In this document: one piece after another, positions 1 to 8,754 of the stretch
How positions within the stretch are numbered: position 1 is the first letter of the stretch
Layout of the letters: each line of letters opens with the position of its first letter
NCBI GenBank assembly: GCA_020627705.1
Contig: JAHDGJ010000018.1
Location: forward strand, 1-64,000
Direction of reading: 5' to 3'
DNA: 64,000 nucleotides
DNA from: Saprospiraceae bacterium
Lineage (GTDB): Bacteria > Bacteroidota > Bacteroidia > Chitinophagales > Saprospiraceae
Notes under the pieces: model-generated
Database searches by the model: none
What the model was told of the DNA's origin: nothing
Seen by the model: only the letters and a program-made list of their open reading frames with translations
Program-made: the position numbers and the translations under genes

Positions 1-375
1 CAACAGAACTACCGACTCTAACCACTTATTTAACAAGCATTCCAATCTGGTCAAGTGAATGAAAATCAATAAACACGAACAACTTTGGGTAAGCGATATC
101 ACATATCTCAAAACCAATAACGGAACATTGTATCTGAGTCTAATAACTGACGCTTACTCAGAATCAATGGTATTTTAAAACAAGAGTTTTCAATTTCGGA
201 TCCCAGAATTCATCGATCTGAAATTGAAAACGTCGTTAATGACGCTATTGAAATTTACAACAACTTTAGACCTCATTTCTCTTGTAATCTTTTGACCCCT
301 AATCAAGCACACTTGAAAGGTAAATTCGATTACAGAAAATGGGGTAATTTTAGCATCAATGAAATTTGGAATTAA
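1..375 (+). pseudogene. IS3-family transposase (orfB) remnant with internal deletion
   Basis: This is the tail of an IS3-family DDE transposase reading into the window from the left. Bases 2-55 encode TTDSNHLFNK followed by an in-frame TGA (56-58). The same frame resumes with QLWVSDITYL and ends near DAYSE, covering the first catalytic Asp region of the rve integrase core. At about 160-170 the reading jumps to another frame (NGILKQEF), then runs through YNNFRPH and LLTPNQAH to a TAA at 375. In intact family members the DAYSE and NGILKxEF blocks are separated by a stretch carrying the second Asp and the catalytic Glu, so that stretch is deleted here. The element is dead. No terminal inverted repeat was recognised downstream of 375. 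Confidence 0.85.
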
Positions 376-493
376 CATCATTTTTTAACCACTAAAAAAC
401 TGCTCCATATTTCAGTATAAGACATTATCCGATACATTGCTTTTTCCTACCTACCGTATCTACTCCCACCCACCGCCTTAATGGGCGAAATAC

Positions 494-1453
494 TTATTTT
501 ATAATACCTAAATGAAGAATCCTGCCTCCAGTTTGATTAACTGGACTTACACTTTTACCAATTACAACACCATTCTCTGGAGCAAAATATTCTTTAATTA
601 CATCCCCAAATATGTTCCTGACAGTTGCAATTAAATCACCTTGCTTAACCAAATCCGTGACCTTAGGGTGAACAGATATTAGACCACCTACATCGCTATA
701 AATCCAATAGGATTTTTTGCAAATCACAGTTTCATCAGATATTTCTTCGACTTCTGAATCTGTCATTTCAAGATGACCCAAAAGATTATGGATACCTGTA
801 AGTCCATCCCTGACCATGCCTTTTTGAAATAAATTAGGATTACCTACTTCTAAAGTGATAGCAGGTATGTCCAATTCATCAGCTGTCCCACGTAGCGTAC
901 CGTCACTTGGTGGATTGTGTACAATTATCTGAGCATTTTGCAATAAAGCCATTTTACGTACAGTCTCATCACTCATGTCTGCTCTTATGTAATATGAGTT
1001 TATTCTACCATTACTCGCAGTATGTAAATCTAATAGATAATCAAAATGTTTGACCAATCGATTTACTACCCTCCAAGCATATACTTGACTCACGTTACCA
1101 TCCTTTTTACCTGACATGATATGATTCAGGTCAACACCATCGAGAAATCGACGCTTCTTCCTAAGAAAAGATGGAACGTTTACAATAGGTACACCAATCA
1201 CTATTCCTTTCAATTTACTTGGATCAATTTCTTTAAACAATCGTTGTATTACTGGAATACCATTTAGTTCATTGCCATGCACAGCAGCAGTGATTCCAAC
1301 TGTTTTTCCTTCTTCAAAACCTTTGGCAATCATTAGGGGTATTCTTATGGGAAGCCCCATCCCATCTTCTACCAAGTCTAACCAGTACCTAGTAATTTTC
1401 CCAGCTGGTACTTCTTCTAATCTTATTTCTTTTATATTCTGAGCTTCACTCAT
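494..1453 (-). CDS. Succinylglutamate desuccinylase/aspartoacylase family zinc deacylase
   Basis: This 319-residue protein belongs to the AstE/AspA branch of M14-like zinc hydrolases, which release an acyl group from an amino acid or amine. HGNE at residues 59-62 gives the His and Glu zinc ligands, DLHTAS places the third ligand at His144, and LEVGN around Glu202 fits the catalytic glutamate. It is the last gene of the long minus-strand operon, 7 bp after an ATP-grasp ligase gene. AspA-like hydrolases next to ATP-grasp ligases are a recurrent arrangement, in which one enzyme makes and the other cuts an amide bond. The true substrate cannot be read from the sequence. The start is an ATG at 1453. 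Confidence 0.85.
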   Translation of the reverse strand: MSEAQNIKEIRLEEVPAGKITRYWLDLVEDGMGLPIRIPLMIAKGFEEGKTVGITAAVHGNELNGIPVIQRLFKEIDPSKLKGIVIGVPIVNVPSFLRKKRRFLDGVDLNHIMSGKKDGNVSQVYAWRVVNRLVKHFDYLLDLHTASNGRINSYYIRADMSDETVRKMALLQNAQIIVHNPPSDGTLRGTADELDIPAITLEVGNPNLFQKGMVRDGLTGIHNLLGHLEMTDSEVEEISDETVICKKSYWIYSDVGGLISVHPKVTDLVKQGDLIATVRNIFGDVIKEYFAPENGVVIGKSVSPVNQTGGRILHLGIIK

Positions 1454-1460
1454 ATTGATA

Positions 1461-2453
1461 CTAACTTAGTTGTTCTTCATAATAATCCCATATTAAATCA
1501 ATCGCTTTTTCCACCAATGGTTCTTTATTCATTTTAGCAATTTGAGGGAGTCCACCAATACTTGTTGTGTTGAGTTCTGATAGCACTCGTTTTCCATCAT
1601 CACCCACTAACGTATCTACACCATACATGACTATTCCCATTTCTATTAATCTGGGGTTAATGGCTTCGATGATTTCATATTCTTCGTTCGTAATTACTGC
1701 TTTATGAGAACTACCACCCATAGCTACATTACATATCCACGAATCCCTTGCAGGCAATCTGAGAGATGCACCCAAAATTTTTCCATTTACCACAATTATC
1801 CGTTTGTCCCCTTTATCTACATTTTTTAAAAACTTAACACCAAGATATTCAGTGTTGTCATATTGATTCTGAAATTCAGAGAAACTTACTTTTCTATTTC
1901 CAATCCAAACAGTTTCATTTTCTATTCTTACTATACCGGCTCCTCCGTAAGCTCGAAACGGTTTTAACACAATTGGAAACTTTTCTTTAAATTCAATAAT
2001 ATCATTTATATGCCTGCAAATTTTTAAGGGCGGACATACTGACTGAAAGTTCAATAAAAATTCTTTAGTCCCAGTAAGATGGATGCCGCGTGGAGAATTG
2101 ATGATGAATCGATTCTGAAATCTCAATGATAGATAATCCAGAAATTGCTTATCCAATGGTGGTGGAAGTCTTAACCACACTAAATCATATTGGGATTCTT
2201 CAATTGCTCTTAATCCACCATTTAAAGGATGTTCTTTTTTACTAAAAGCAAAATCTGAATTAACAGACGTTGCAAAAATCAGACTGTCCAATTTTTTGTT
2301 GAAAAAACCATCATTCTTAGTTACAGCTCGACTTGAAACATCTACACTGAAGGTCTTATCATGCATCAGCAACTTACTTGCTAAATCATATAAGGAATTT
2401 TCCTGAGTATGTTCCTTATGGTCGGTTAATATGAGAACCTTATACTTATTCAT
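1461..2453 (-). CDS. RimK/glutathione-synthetase-like ATP-grasp ligase
   Basis: This protein of about 330 residues has the ATP-grasp fold of the glutathione synthetase group. PIVLKPFRAYGGAGI (near residues 160-174) matches the ATP-binding lysine and glycine-rich loop, and VLSELNTTSIGGLPQ near the C-terminus matches the metal-binding Glu/Asn segment. Such enzymes join a carboxylate to an amine through an acyl phosphate. The start at 2453 (MNKYKVLIL) was preferred because the longer reading only overlaps the acidic gene upstream. Its ATG overlaps that gene's stop (ATGAATAA), suggesting translational coupling. The downstream neighbour is a zinc deacylase. The substrate is unknown, but the polyamine genes upstream make an amine acceptor an attractive inference. 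Confidence 0.8.
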   Translation of the reverse strand: MNKYKVLILTDHKEHTQENSLYDLASKLLMHDKTFSVDVSSRAVTKNDGFFNKKLDSLIFATSVNSDFAFSKKEHPLNGGLRAIEESQYDLVWLRLPPPLDKQFLDYLSLRFQNRFIINSPRGIHLTGTKEFLLNFQSVCPPLKICRHINDIIEFKEKFPIVLKPFRAYGGAGIVRIENETVWIGNRKVSFSEFQNQYDNTEYLGVKFLKNVDKGDKRIIVVNGKILGASLRLPARDSWICNVAMGGSSHKAVITNEEYEIIEAINPRLIEMGIVMYGVDTLVGDDGKRVLSELNTTSIGGLPQIAKMNKEPLVEKAIDLIWDYYEEQLS

Positions 2454-2751
2454 CTTCATCATTGGACTGAGTAATCTCATCTTCCAACTTTTCCTTAGCT
2501 TCCTCTTTAAGATTGCCATCTTCATCGAAATCCTCATCATCGTCTATGATTTCTTGTGCTTCAGCACGAGTCATGCGAATCAGATAATAATATTCTTCAG
2601 TCTCGAAGGGCAATGCACTTACAAACTTACCGTGTTGATTTTTAAACTGTATCAGCTTCTTTTCAAATCCGTATGGATATTCTAATTTAATTTGAGCGAT
2701 CACTTCTTCGCTTAACTTTTCATAATCTTTAACTATTCTTGGTTTGCTCAT
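2446..2751 (-). CDS. Conserved hypothetical small protein with acidic tail
   Basis: This 101-residue protein has a folded-looking N-terminal half (motifs YPYGFEKKLI and ALPFETEEYYYLIRM) and a very acidic C-terminal tail of Asp/Glu runs from about residue 68. It resembles small conserved hypothetical proteins of Bacteroidota as I remember them; no function is assigned. Its ATG overlaps the stop of the 49-residue ORF upstream (ATGA), and its stop overlaps the start of the ATP-grasp ligase downstream, so it sits firmly inside the operon. There is no signal peptide or membrane segment. The opposite charge to the very basic 49-residue neighbour is striking. Confidence 0.75.
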   Translation of the reverse strand: MSKPRIVKDYEKLSEEVIAQIKLEYPYGFEKKLIQFKNQHGKFVSALPFETEEYYYLIRMTRAEAQEIIDDDEDFDEDGNLKEEAKEKLEDEITQSNDEDE

Positions 2752-2897
2752 TCTTCTTCATTTAGATATTGACGTGTTGTTTTCTGTGACCTTTTTTGAT
2801 GAGTTAGTTTATTCCGCTTTTTGGCTTTAGTGCTTTTTACCTTTCTTTTGGAATCACTGCGAGTCATTTCGTCTTTGAATTTCTTTAGGTTTTTCAT
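2748..2897 (-). CDS. Very basic 49-residue small protein
   Basis: A short ORF beginning ATG at 2897 encodes a 49-residue, Lys/Arg-rich protein (begins MKNLKKFKDEMTRSDSKRK) ending in a Glu triplet. The stop overlaps the ATG of the acidic 101-residue gene by four bases, and the ORF begins 26 bp after the DksA-like gene stop, so it fills an otherwise empty slot in a compact operon. It has no hydrophobic segment. The composition suggests nucleic acid or ribosome binding, but that is inference. The support is position, overlap and length, with no recognised family, so the call is moderate. Confidence 0.6.
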   Translation of the reverse strand: MKNLKKFKDEMTRSDSKRKVKSTKAKKRNKLTHQKRSQKTTRQYLNEEE

Positions 2898-2923
2898 GCT
2901 GATTTTAAATGTGATGCTGAAAT

Positions 2924-3286
2924 TTACTTTCTTGACTCTCTGATTCGTTTGCCTTCCATGCTCAAGTTTGTAGTCGGCACAGCCATAAGCCTTTCCTTAG
3001 GGATAAGCATTTTCGTTTCTACACAAATGCCGTAGACACCATTTTCAATTCTCAACAATGCATTGGTGATTTGATTCAAATGCTTGACACATCTGTTTCT
3101 AGAATCATTAAGTGATTCAATTTGCATACTATAAGATGTGGTATCGATGCTGTTTTCATCTTTTCCATTGGTAGTAACATTGTGAAGTCTTTCATCAAAA
3201 CTCTTGATTTGATTTTCTTCTATTTTCTTTAGGTGAAGTAGTTTCTCTTTAAATTCCTTCACTTCTTCATTTGAATACTTATTCAT
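2924..3286 (-). CDS. TraR/DksA-like protein lacking the four-cysteine zinc finger
   Basis: This 120-residue protein has an N-terminal coiled-coil-like helical region and a C-terminal globular segment reading GVYGICVETKMLIPKERLMAVP. The pattern matches the TraR/DksA C-terminal domain, but only one of the four zinc-binding cysteines is left; short variants of this kind are known in Bacteroidota. DksA relatives bind the secondary channel of RNA polymerase and modulate initiation, and whether this variant does so is unknown. Its ATG overlaps the stop of the DUF4256 gene (ATGA). An acidic residue pair at the coiled-coil tip cannot be judged with confidence. Confidence 0.75.
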   Translation of the reverse strand: MNKYSNEEVKEFKEKLLHLKKIEENQIKSFDERLHNVTTNGKDENSIDTTSYSMQIESLNDSRNRCVKHLNQITNALLRIENGVYGICVETKMLIPKERLMAVPTTNLSMEGKRIRESRK

Positions 3287-3825
3287 ACGTTTAATGTTAT
3301 GATGGCCCTGAATCCCCGGCTAGCGTAATAAGACTCAGCACCATTGTGATAAATAAATGTTCTTCCAAATCGATGGTCTCCAAAGATTGCTCCACCCATT
3401 TCTCTAATTGAGTGCGGCGTTTCAATCCATGATGATGTTTTCATATCCAACGTTTCTATTTTCTGCAAATTCAGATATTGGCTTTCAGTTAATAGTTGGA
3501 CTTCCATATGTTTGGCCATTGCCAAGGCACTACCGTTAGGTTTGTTTTTCTTTCTTGACGCCAATGCTACTTCGTCATAGCAAAGACGAACTCTAGCTCT
3601 TGGAGTTTCCTTCGAACAATCTATTATGGACAAACCACCATTAGATTTAGAAAGCAAAACCACATCCGGTTCACCCCCTGTCAATTCCATATGCATGACA
3701 GCACTCAATAAATCTAAATTGGTCGATAAAATGATTTCTATTTGATTCCAATCAATTTTTGGATGGCGATGTAGATTTTCCTCAAAACGTTCCTGAAGTA
3801 TTTTCAATAAATGCTCCTTTTGCAT
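3283..3825 (-). CDS. DUF4256 family protein
   Basis: The sequence matches the DUF4256 pattern of about 180-190 residues: an N-terminal helix, ELTGGEPDVV, DCSKETPRARVRLCYDE in the middle, and FGDHRFGRTFIYHNGAESYY near the end. No biochemical function is established for the family to my knowledge. The start was set at the ATG at 3825 (MQKEHLL); a longer reading begins with TTG/GTG and has an unlikely extension. It lies 17 bp after the deoxyhypusine-synthase-like gene and overlaps the DksA-like gene. The protein looks cytoplasmic, with no signal peptide. Confidence 0.85.
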   Translation of the reverse strand: MQKEHLLKILQERFEENLHRHPKIDWNQIEIILSTNLDLLSAVMHMELTGGEPDVVLLSKSNGGLSIIDCSKETPRARVRLCYDEVALASRKKNKPNGSALAMAKHMEVQLLTESQYLNLQKIETLDMKTSSWIETPHSIREMGGAIFGDHRFGRTFIYHNGAESYYASRGFRAIITLNV

Positions 3826-3842
3826 GATTTTTAATTTACATA

Positions 3843-4817
3843 TCACCAATTCAATACATAAGCGAAAATGAGTGGCGCAACGATCGTTGCATCAGACTCT
3901 ATTACATACTTTGGCGTTTCTGGCAATAACTTCCCCCAAGTGATTTTTTCATTAGGAACAGCTCCTGAGTATGAACCATAGCTGGTTGTGCTATCACTTA
4001 TTTGACAGAAGTATGACCACATTGGAATATTATCCAGCTGTAAATCTTGGTGAAGCATGGGCACTACACAGATGGGGAAGTCTCCTGCGATACCGCCTCC
4101 TATTTGGAAGAAGCCTACCCCATTTCCGTTTGTATTTTCCTGATACCATTTCGACAATAACATCATGTACTGTATCCCTGATTTCATGGTTGCTGGTACA
4201 AGGTCTTTTTCGATACAGTACGAAGCAAAGAAGTTACCACAAGTTGAATCTTCCCAGCCCGGAACTATAATGGGTATATTCTTTTTAGCAGCTGCCAACA
4301 ACCAACTATCATCAGGATTGATTTGATACTTATCTTTTAATTCTCCACTTAGGAGAATCTGATAAAAGTATTGATGAGGAAAATAACTTTCTCCAGCATC
4401 ATCTGCTTTTTTCCATGCTCTATAAAGATGATCTTCGATAGCTCGCATAGCTTCTGCTTCTGGAATACAAGTATCAGTCACTCTGTTGTAGTGATTATTC
4501 AATAATTCCATTTCTTCACTAGGTGATAAATCACGATAGTTGGGTATGCGTTTATAGTGACTATGAGCTACCAAATTGAACACATCTTCCTCGAGATTGG
4601 CTCCTGTACATGTGATGATATGCACCTTATCCTGACGAATCATTTCTGCCAATGACTTACCCAATTCTGCGGTACTCATCGCACCCGCTAATGTGATCAT
4701 CATTTTATTACCCTGTAATAACTGAGCTTCATACTCTTTTGCGGCATCTACTAATGTTGCTGCATTAAAGTGTTTATAGTGTTCAATAATGAACTGAGAA
4801 ACTTTTCCTTTTTCCAT
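3843..4817 (-). CDS. Deoxyhypusine synthase-like polyamine aminobutyl transferase
   Basis: This 324-residue protein belongs to the deoxyhypusine synthase family. The NAD-binding motifs are visible (TLAGAMS near residues 42-48, TGANLEED, PGWEDSTCGNFF, GGGIAGDFP), and WGKL at 294-297 places a lysine (Lys296) where the family's imine-forming lysine sits. In eukaryotes and archaea the enzyme transfers the aminobutyl group of spermidine to eIF5A. Bacteria lack that target, and bacterial homologues are thought to act on free polyamines, for example to make homospermidine. It directly follows agmatinase with zero spacing, which supports a role in using the putrescine formed there. The exact acceptor is not visible. 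Confidence 0.85.
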   Translation of the reverse strand: MEKGKVSQFIIEHYKHFNAATLVDAAKEYEAQLLQGNKMMITLAGAMSTAELGKSLAEMIRQDKVHIITCTGANLEEDVFNLVAHSHYKRIPNYRDLSPSEEMELLNNHYNRVTDTCIPEAEAMRAIEDHLYRAWKKADDAGESYFPHQYFYQILLSGELKDKYQINPDDSWLLAAAKKNIPIIVPGWEDSTCGNFFASYCIEKDLVPATMKSGIQYMMLLSKWYQENTNGNGVGFFQIGGGIAGDFPICVVPMLHQDLQLDNIPMWSYFCQISDSTTSYGSYSGAVPNEKITWGKLLPETPKYVIESDATIVAPLIFAYVLNW

Positions 4818-5660
4818 TTACATAAATTTGTAAGAAAGCATTTTGTAATAGAGTTTGGCTGCTAAGTATTGTGGTGCATGTAATCCTTCAATCGGTGCTA
4901 ATTCTACAATGTCAAAACCAACAACATTACTAGTTTCAAATACTCTTTGTAATAAATTGGTTACCAAATACCAATGCAAACCACCAGGTTCTGGAGTTCC
5001 AGTTGCAGGCATTAGTGATGGATCAAAAACATCCAAGTCTAAAGTGATGTATACATCTCCAGTTAAAAGATTAATTACTTCAGATTCCCATTCACCTCCA
5101 TATCGTATTTCATCTGCAAAAAACACATTACTATAATTCATGTGCTTTTTTTCTTCAATATCCATACTCCTTATACCGACTTGGAGCAAGTTAGTGTTTT
5201 GACTTGCATCATATAGGGCACATGCATGATTATACTTAGTACCCGCATATTCAGGCCTCAAGTCTGCATGAGCATCTAGTTGCAGTACGGTGAGATTCTC
5301 ATACTTTTCGTAAAAGGCTTTAATGACTCCAATACTAACAGAATGTTCTCCCCCGAAAAAAGTCAAGAATTTATCTTTCTGAAGAAGCTCTTTAGTCCCC
5401 TGGTATGTCGCTCTAAACATATGCTCAGGGCTTTCAAAATCAGACCATTCCTCGGGCATGTGAATGCCTTTATAATAAACTTCCGAGTCGGTCTCAATGT
5501 CATAGAGTTCCATATTCTCAGCTGCATCTAAGAAAGCGTCAAATCCCTTATCTGCCCCTTTGCCCCACGTGCTTGTACCATCATAAGGAATAGATTGGAG
5601 AATAATTTCTGAGTTTTCGAGCGATGCAAATTTCTCTGGTATTCCGGCAAATGTTTTCAT
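4818..5660 (-). CDS. speB: Agmatinase/arginase family ureohydrolase
   Basis: This 280-residue binuclear manganese ureohydrolase carries all the family motifs: GGEHSV at residues 103-108, DAHADLR at 129-135, and DLDVFDPS starting at 208. Agmatinase hydrolyses agmatine to putrescine and urea. The choice of agmatinase over arginase rests on the arginine decarboxylase gene immediately upstream, whose stop overlaps this ATG by one base (TAATG). The length is normal for bacterial agmatinases, and the protein is cytoplasmic. The next gene downstream is the deoxyhypusine-synthase-like enzyme, so the product putrescine has an evident consumer. Confidence 0.9.
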   Translation of the reverse strand: MKTFAGIPEKFASLENSEIILQSIPYDGTSTWGKGADKGFDAFLDAAENMELYDIETDSEVYYKGIHMPEEWSDFESPEHMFRATYQGTKELLQKDKFLTFFGGEHSVSIGVIKAFYEKYENLTVLQLDAHADLRPEYAGTKYNHACALYDASQNTNLLQVGIRSMDIEEKKHMNYSNVFFADEIRYGGEWESEVINLLTGDVYITLDLDVFDPSLMPATGTPEPGGLHWYLVTNLLQRVFETSNVVGFDIVELAPIEGLHAPQYLAAKLYYKMLSYKFM

Positions 5661-7081
5661 TATTCTTTTTCAGTTTTATATCCTAAAATTGAAAGCATAT
5701 CATCCACCGTTTGCTCATTTCGATACACATAGTCCACAAAGTTTCCAGTCTCATCTCTGTCAATCACAATCAGTTTGGGAGCGGGAATAAGGCAATGTTT
5801 TATTCCACCATATCCACTTATCGAATCCTGATATGCACCGGTATGGAAGAAGCCTACATACAATGGTTCGGTGTCAGAATTACTAAATTTTGGCAAGAAC
5901 AATTGTTGATTAAAATCTTCTGAATTATAATAATCCGAATGATCACAACTGATCCCGCCGATATTTACTTTGGTATATTCATTATTCCATTTGTTAATGG
6001 GTAGCATGATGAACTTTTCTAAAATTGACCAAGCATCTGGAATAGTGTTCATGAGACTATTATTGACCATGTACCAGACTTCTCTATCGTTTTGATGTTT
6101 TTGTTCTAAGACTTGAAATATGATTGCCCCACTTTCTCCTACTGTATATTTTCCAAATTCCGTAAAAATATCTGGTTCATCAATTTCGGATTCTTGACAT
6201 GCTGATTTAATGTTAGAGACGATCTCATTTATCATATATTCGTAATTGTAGTCAAACCCCAAATTGTTTCTGATTGGAAAACCACCACCTAAGTTGAGTG
6301 CTTTTATGTCTGGGCAATCCTGTTTAAGCTCTACGAATATTTTAAGTGCTTTCTGAAATTCTCCCCAGTAATAGACATTATCCTTGATACCAGAATCTAT
6401 GAAGAAATGAACCATCTTAAGGCTAAGATTATTATCGTCTTTTATTTGTTCGTGATAGAAGTCTATGATTTCACTTGGTCTTATCCCTAACCTAGATGTA
6501 TAGTATGCTGTTTGAGGTTCTTCGTCAATGGCGATTCGAATCCCGATTTTTAATATGCCTTTGTATTCGGCTGCATATTTTTTTACCCTTTCGATTTCTG
6601 ATTTAGAATCTAAAACAAGAATAGAGTTTTTGAATCCAGCTTGATTAAGTTTGATTATTTTTTTCAAATAATCTTCTGTCTTATAACCGTTATGTACCAC
6701 AATAGTACTAGTCGTTAATTCTCCTTCTTCCAAAAGTTTGAAAATCAAATCGATATCAAATGATGACGATGTTTCGAGATGTACTTTTTCTCTAAGTGCT
6801 GTTTTTACCACATGAGAAAAGTGACAACATTTGGTACAATAACAGTAATGGTATCTACCTCTGTAATTGTTTTTCTTGATTGCTCTATTAAAAAGGTTTC
6901 TGGCTTTTCGGATTTGCTCCCCAATGCGAGGAAGATAAACCAGTTTAAAAGGTGTGCCGTATTTCTGAATTAGATATTGGAGTGATATACCATAGAAGGT
7001 TAGGTAATCATTTTTTAGATCAAACCCCTCTTGAGGAAAGTAATAGCTCTGGTCTATTAAATCAAAATATGTATTCTTCAT
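5660..7081 (-). CDS. speA: Arginine decarboxylase (PLP, fold III)
   Basis: This 473-residue alanine-racemase-fold decarboxylase forms agmatine and CO2 from arginine. YCTKCCHF places the PLP lysine at residue 84, and LNLGGGFPIRNN near residue 265 is the phosphate-binding loop. The HTGAYQDS segment near residue 420 matches the C-terminal domain of this group. It is shorter than the proteobacterial SpeA (about 630 residues), as is usual for the Bacteroidota form. It begins with ATG at 7081, 100 bp after the upstream ATP-grasp gene, so an internal promoter is possible. It is translationally coupled to agmatinase. Confidence 0.9.
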   Translation of the reverse strand: MKNTYFDLIDQSYYFPQEGFDLKNDYLTFYGISLQYLIQKYGTPFKLVYLPRIGEQIRKARNLFNRAIKKNNYRGRYHYCYCTKCCHFSHVVKTALREKVHLETSSSFDIDLIFKLLEEGELTTSTIVVHNGYKTEDYLKKIIKLNQAGFKNSILVLDSKSEIERVKKYAAEYKGILKIGIRIAIDEEPQTAYYTSRLGIRPSEIIDFYHEQIKDDNNLSLKMVHFFIDSGIKDNVYYWGEFQKALKIFVELKQDCPDIKALNLGGGFPIRNNLGFDYNYEYMINEIVSNIKSACQESEIDEPDIFTEFGKYTVGESGAIIFQVLEQKHQNDREVWYMVNNSLMNTIPDAWSILEKFIMLPINKWNNEYTKVNIGGISCDHSDYYNSEDFNQQLFLPKFSNSDTEPLYVGFFHTGAYQDSISGYGGIKHCLIPAPKLIVIDRDETGNFVDYVYRNEQTVDDMLSILGYKTEKE

Positions 7082-7181
7082 CAGTAATAGTTCTCTTTTT
7101 TACTCTTCGTGATTTTGATATAATTGGATTCCACTACCTGTTCATAAAAAGTCTTAGTATTCATGCTTATTAATTTTACTA

Positions 7182-8618
7182 TTAGTCTGTTTTTATTTCT
7201 TGTAATAAACTTTGGTCATCATTTAAACTCTTGAATAATTTCATTCTAAATCGACCTTGCTTGTTGACCAATGTCTGACACATTTTATCAATGGCAACCA
7301 TTGAAAGCACAGTTTGTATGTACGCTTCAATTAAATCATCCAACCCTAAACCAAGTCTATTAAAATCCCGTCTGTCCATAAGCACTAATCGATTGGTATC
7401 ACTTCCCCAAGTACCATCAGCATTTTTGACGCTAAGGTTTGTACCTAACATAGACCAACTATCTGTACCCTTCAAAATATTATCTACTAAAGGTTTTTCA
7501 GCTCTTCTTGCATAAGTACATAATGGACGTATTCCATTAGGTGTAGAACTTACCATCATTCGTATATCAGCTATGTATGTTTGATTTTTATTTGTTGGAA
7601 TCATCCCTACATGGTATAATTTACCAGCAGATGTGGTACTACTCCAATCGGAGTTTCCAATGAGACTTTGTACTATAAACAAATCATAGTCAAATTCCAT
7701 TTCCATAAAATTTTCCAATTCTTCTTCGGTAACTATGGTATAAACTCCTTGACCAGCATTACTATATGGAACTTTAATCACAGCATGGCCACCCATCTTT
7801 TTGACCCATATAGGAATTTCATTTTTACTAACATCCCATATTGTCTCAGGCGTATTTATTTTTAGTCCATGTGATTGAATTTCTGCATTGAATATATCAT
7901 ATGCTTTAGCTGCCACCATCTTATTTCGACCACCAGCAAGACATGCAATCGTCGGATTTAAAATTTTGGTTTTACAATTAACTGGGATTCTATTCCAAGG
8001 CTTCTGCGTAACATATCTAAACGCAGCTCGAATTGGCAACCATTCTTTTCCATCAAAAACATACATCACCCCATCTACAAATTTCACAGACGGATTTTCT
8101 TCGTCCTTATAAAATGAAACATAGTGGACTGGTTCATTCATTACATCAGCTATCACCTCAGCATAGCCAGAAACTTCCATCGGATTTTTATCATAAATAA
8201 CTGCAATCCCGCCTTTGATTTTGTTTCTAAGGTTTTTTAGACTTGGCTTGAACGTTCTCTCAACCATGAGTCGATAGCTTCCTTGCTCTTCGTTATCATC
8301 GACCAAAGGCATTGACTTCTGACCAGATGGACAACTATTGTTTTCAATAACAACCATCTGCCTCTTTCCACCAGCAGATGTAACATTTAACAAATCAGCT
8401 CCTGCCCACAAAAAGTATCTGGCTTTATGGTTTAGTATTTCTCGAAGCTTTTCCCGATTTACTGTCGGATGCATATGACAATATCGAGTAATTATCCTTT
8501 CCTGATCCAAACTTAGGAAGAAGCTTATCATAGGGTGAATAGTGGCATTCAATGCCTTCGGATACCAATGATTATTGGGTTCGAACTGGTCGGGTAATAT
8601 GAGTCTTGTTTTCGACAC
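7182..8618 (-). CDS. ATP-grasp-like protein of unknown substrate
   Basis: This 478-residue cytoplasmic protein is probably an ATP-grasp enzyme. GGHAVIKVPYSNAGQGVYTI near residues 275-295 looks like the ATP-binding Lys and glycine-rich loop, and acidic/basic positions later (DIRMMV, CTYARRAEKP) fit the second half of the fold. An N-terminal portion (MVVIENNSCPSGQKSMP) is conserved-looking but unassigned. The gene begins with GTG at 8618; no in-frame ATG lies nearby upstream. It is the first gene of the ten-gene minus-strand run and lies upstream of arginine decarboxylase. A second ATP-grasp ligase is at the distal end. The substrate is unknown; linking an amino acid to a polyamine is inference. 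Confidence 0.65.
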   Translation of the reverse strand: MSKTRLILPDQFEPNNHWYPKALNATIHPMISFFLSLDQERIITRYCHMHPTVNREKLREILNHKARYFLWAGADLLNVTSAGGKRQMVVIENNSCPSGQKSMPLVDDNEEQGSYRLMVERTFKPSLKNLRNKIKGGIAVIYDKNPMEVSGYAEVIADVMNEPVHYVSFYKDEENPSVKFVDGVMYVFDGKEWLPIRAAFRYVTQKPWNRIPVNCKTKILNPTIACLAGGRNKMVAAKAYDIFNAEIQSHGLKINTPETIWDVSKNEIPIWVKKMGGHAVIKVPYSNAGQGVYTIVTEEELENFMEMEFDYDLFIVQSLIGNSDWSSTTSAGKLYHVGMIPTNKNQTYIADIRMMVSSTPNGIRPLCTYARRAEKPLVDNILKGTDSWSMLGTNLSVKNADGTWGSDTNRLVLMDRRDFNRLGLGLDDLIEAYIQTVLSMVAIDKMCQTLVNKQGRFRMKLFKSLNDDQSLLQEIKTD

Positions 8619-8754
8619 TTTCGTGCATATTTTTTAAGCTTTCCTTTGACGTAAAAATCATTGATAAAGTTGCTTATTTTGACCAAATAATTCCGAAATA
8701 ATTTCACAATATTTTCACCTAATTGATTAAGTAATTGGTTACCAACATATTAAA

